From: Bacteroidaceae bacterium
Lineage (GTDB): Bacteria; Bacteroidota; Bacteroidia; Bacteroidales; Bacteroidaceae
Assembly (NCBI GenBank): GCA_017466065.1
Contig: JAFTUV010000029.1
Coordinates: 1 to 64,000, forward strand
DNA: 64,000 nt
Direction: 5' to 3'
Part shown: positions 62,839 through 64,000 of the stretch, piece by piece
Position numbering within the stretch: position 1 is the stretch's first letter
How the letters are laid out: each line of letters begins with the position of its first letter
Notes under the pieces: model-generated
Database searches by the model: none
What the model was told of the DNA's origin: nothing
What the model saw: only the letters and a program-made list of their open reading frames with translations
Program-made: the position numbers and the translations under genes

Positions 62839-64000
62839 TTATTCTTTTCCTAATATTGTGTTCAATTCCGATTTTGCCACCAGATAGTCGTATATGGTGT
62901 TATTGTATGCGAGTTGTACGTTGGTGAGGGATACTTGCGAGTTTGTGAGTTCGAGAATGGTGCCTTTTCCTACATCGTAGCGTTTCTGGCTTATTTCCAA
63001 TCCTTTCTTTGCAAGTTCAACGGCTGTTTTGTTGCTTTCGAGCTGCTCGGCACTTTTTGTCATATTGTCGAGGTAGCTTTGTGCCTGCATTCCCAGCATA
63101 CGTTCGGTGTTGGCGCGTGTTTCGGAAAGTTGCCATTGTTGTATTTTGTTGCTCTTCATCTTGGTGAAGTTGCTTGCTTGGAACAGAGGAATAGTGAGCG
63201 ACAGGGCTATCGACGAGCTGTTGCCCCATTTGTAGTCAAATACCTTCCAATCTTCGTTGTAGAGCGATTGGTATTGCAGGCTGCCCGAGAGTGCAAGCGT
63301 GGGCATAAAACTGGTTTTTAATATGTTGCGCTGTTTTTTGAGCAGCTTGGCTTGCAGGTCTATGGCTTTGAGCGAGGAGTTGTTGTCGAGCGTAATTGCT
63401 TGCTTGGCGGCATCCTTGTCCATTGCTGTCTCGTAGTTTTTGAGGTTGTCGTCGATTATAATGTTTACATCGGCGGTGATACCCATAAGCACCTTTAATT
63501 GCAGTTTGGCAATTTCCACGGCGTTGCGGCCGCTTATCACCGAGGGCCAAGCGTTGCTTTTCTGCACTTCGGCACTTATCTTGTCATATTCGCTCACACG
63601 GCCTTGTGTGAATTTTGCATTCACAATGTTGAAGTTATCCTCGGCAAGTTTGTAGTTCTGCATAAGAACATCGTATGAGTCTTGTGCGAGCAGCAGTTGG
63701 TAGTAGGCTTTTGTCACTTGGTTCACCATATCTATTTTTGAACCGCGGCTCTTTTCGGCTGCAAGTTCAACATCGGCTTTTGTGAGCCCTATTGTCATCC
63801 AAATGGCAGGTGCTGCGATGGGGAGCGATACTTGCAATGTGCCGTTCCAAGTGCTTGCGTCGTCTTTACCCATTGTGATGGATTGTCCGCCGAAGTTCAT
63901 TTCGGGTGCTTTGATGGTGTAGTTGATGCTGCCGTTGAGTGATGCTGTGGGGAGCATATTCATCCAAGCCTCGTTCTGTGAAACTTTCTTTAATTCAATC
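62839..64000 (-). CDS. TolC-family outer membrane efflux protein (5' end outside window)
   Basis: The reading frame continues past position 64000, so only the C-terminal 386 or so residues are seen. Two TolC-type coiled-coil repeats: the first around QVTKAYYQLLLAQDSYDVL and FTQGRVSEYDKISAEVQ, the second around QAQSYLDNMTKSAEQLESN and YDVGKGTILELTNSQVSL. Outer membrane duct of the RND system; first gene of the operon as seen here. Confidence 0.92.
   Translation of the reverse strand, partial: IELKKVSQNEAWMNMLPTASLNGSINYTIKAPEMNFGGQSITMGKDDASTWNGTLQVSLPIAAPAIWMTIGLTKADVELAAEKSRGSKIDMVNQVTKAYYQLLLAQDSYDVLMQNYKLAEDNFNIVNAKFTQGRVSEYDKISAEVQKSNAWPSVISGRNAVEIAKLQLKVLMGITADVNIIIDDNLKNYETAMDKDAAKQAITLDNNSSLKAIDLQAKLLKKQRNILKTSFMPTLALSGSLQYQSLYNEDWKVFDYKWGNSSSIALSLTIPLFQASNFTKMKSNKIQQWQLSETRANTERMLGMQAQSYLDNMTKSAEQLESNKTAVELAKKGLEISQKRYDVGKGTILELTNSQVSLTNVQLAYNNTIYDYLVAKSELNTILGKE

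Noticed and set aside
1..64000. CRISPR array, rRNA, prophage or known riboswitch
   Set aside because: No regularly spaced repeats, rRNA signatures, phage structural genes or riboswitch consensus seen; the transposon has only phage-like peptides.

Overview
The window is a chromosomal segment of a member of the Bacteroidales (phylum Bacteroidota). The evidence is the gene content (GldE, a PG0541-type protein beside an RND pump, BspA-like leucine-rich repeat protein, C10 and C69 peptidases, DUF4105, CvpA next to a SUF operon), the near absence of Shine-Dalgarno sequences before host genes, and many Bacteroidota-type promoters (TTTG or TTG, about 20 nt, then TAnnTTTG or TATCTTCG). Genus cannot be fixed from the sequence alone; host DNA is of moderate GC.

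Layout. 1-370: tRNA-Gly, tRNA-Leu, tRNA-Leu. 500-4800: small methylguanine-DNA methyltransferase, a hexapeptide acetyltransferase and three glycosyltransferases (surface polysaccharide). 5000-10540: M23 peptidase, C69 dipeptidase, phosphohexomutase. 10560-12750 (minus strand): HU, a 29-residue ribosomal-type protein and RNase G. 13000-16130: ssb, gldE, phosphopantetheinyl transferase, HdeD-like membrane protein. 16390-22700 (plus): LysE exporter, DUF4924-like, RF3, threonylcarbamoyl-AMP synthase, ClC channel, fmt. 22780-26020: secreted LRR protein with two dockerin-like repeats. 26150-36680 (minus): long operon rimP-nusA-infB-cvpA-sufBCDS-rnhB, coupling translation and transcription factors to Fe-S cluster assembly, with a candidate attenuator in its leader. 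36880-38550: ATP-grasp-like and small membrane proteins. 38600-46430: S41 protease, C10 protease and a 52-residue peptide, split by a transposon. 46660: tRNA-Asn. 46850-54410 (minus): coaX, outer-membrane barrel, TPR, LptC, CNNM/CBS and SurA/PpiD-like genes. 54480-58050: a catalytically degenerate alkaline-phosphatase homologue, DUF4105 protein, small secreted protein. 58240-64000: RND tripartite efflux operon, cut by the window end in the TolC gene.

The most interesting region is 38784-41898: a 3.1-kb AT-rich IS1595-type transposon with perfect 25-bp terminal inverted repeats and an 8-bp target duplication. Besides the transposase it carries a two-gene cargo (acidic protein plus a RelE/ParE-like protein) and two tiny minus-strand genes that have strong Shine-Dalgarno sites although the host does not use them. 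Short peptides of the form M-x-S-L-x-[DE]-[YF]-[IL] occur several times in these products and resemble the capsid-targeting peptide of T4-like phages, suggesting a phage past for the element. Removing it in silico restores a C10 protease gene followed 4 nt later by the 52-residue peptide gene, so the insertion broke a compact operon.

A second theme is an intergenic repeat family (4869, 8411, 8590, 16147, 58225) whose inner hairpin shows a compensatory base-pair change.
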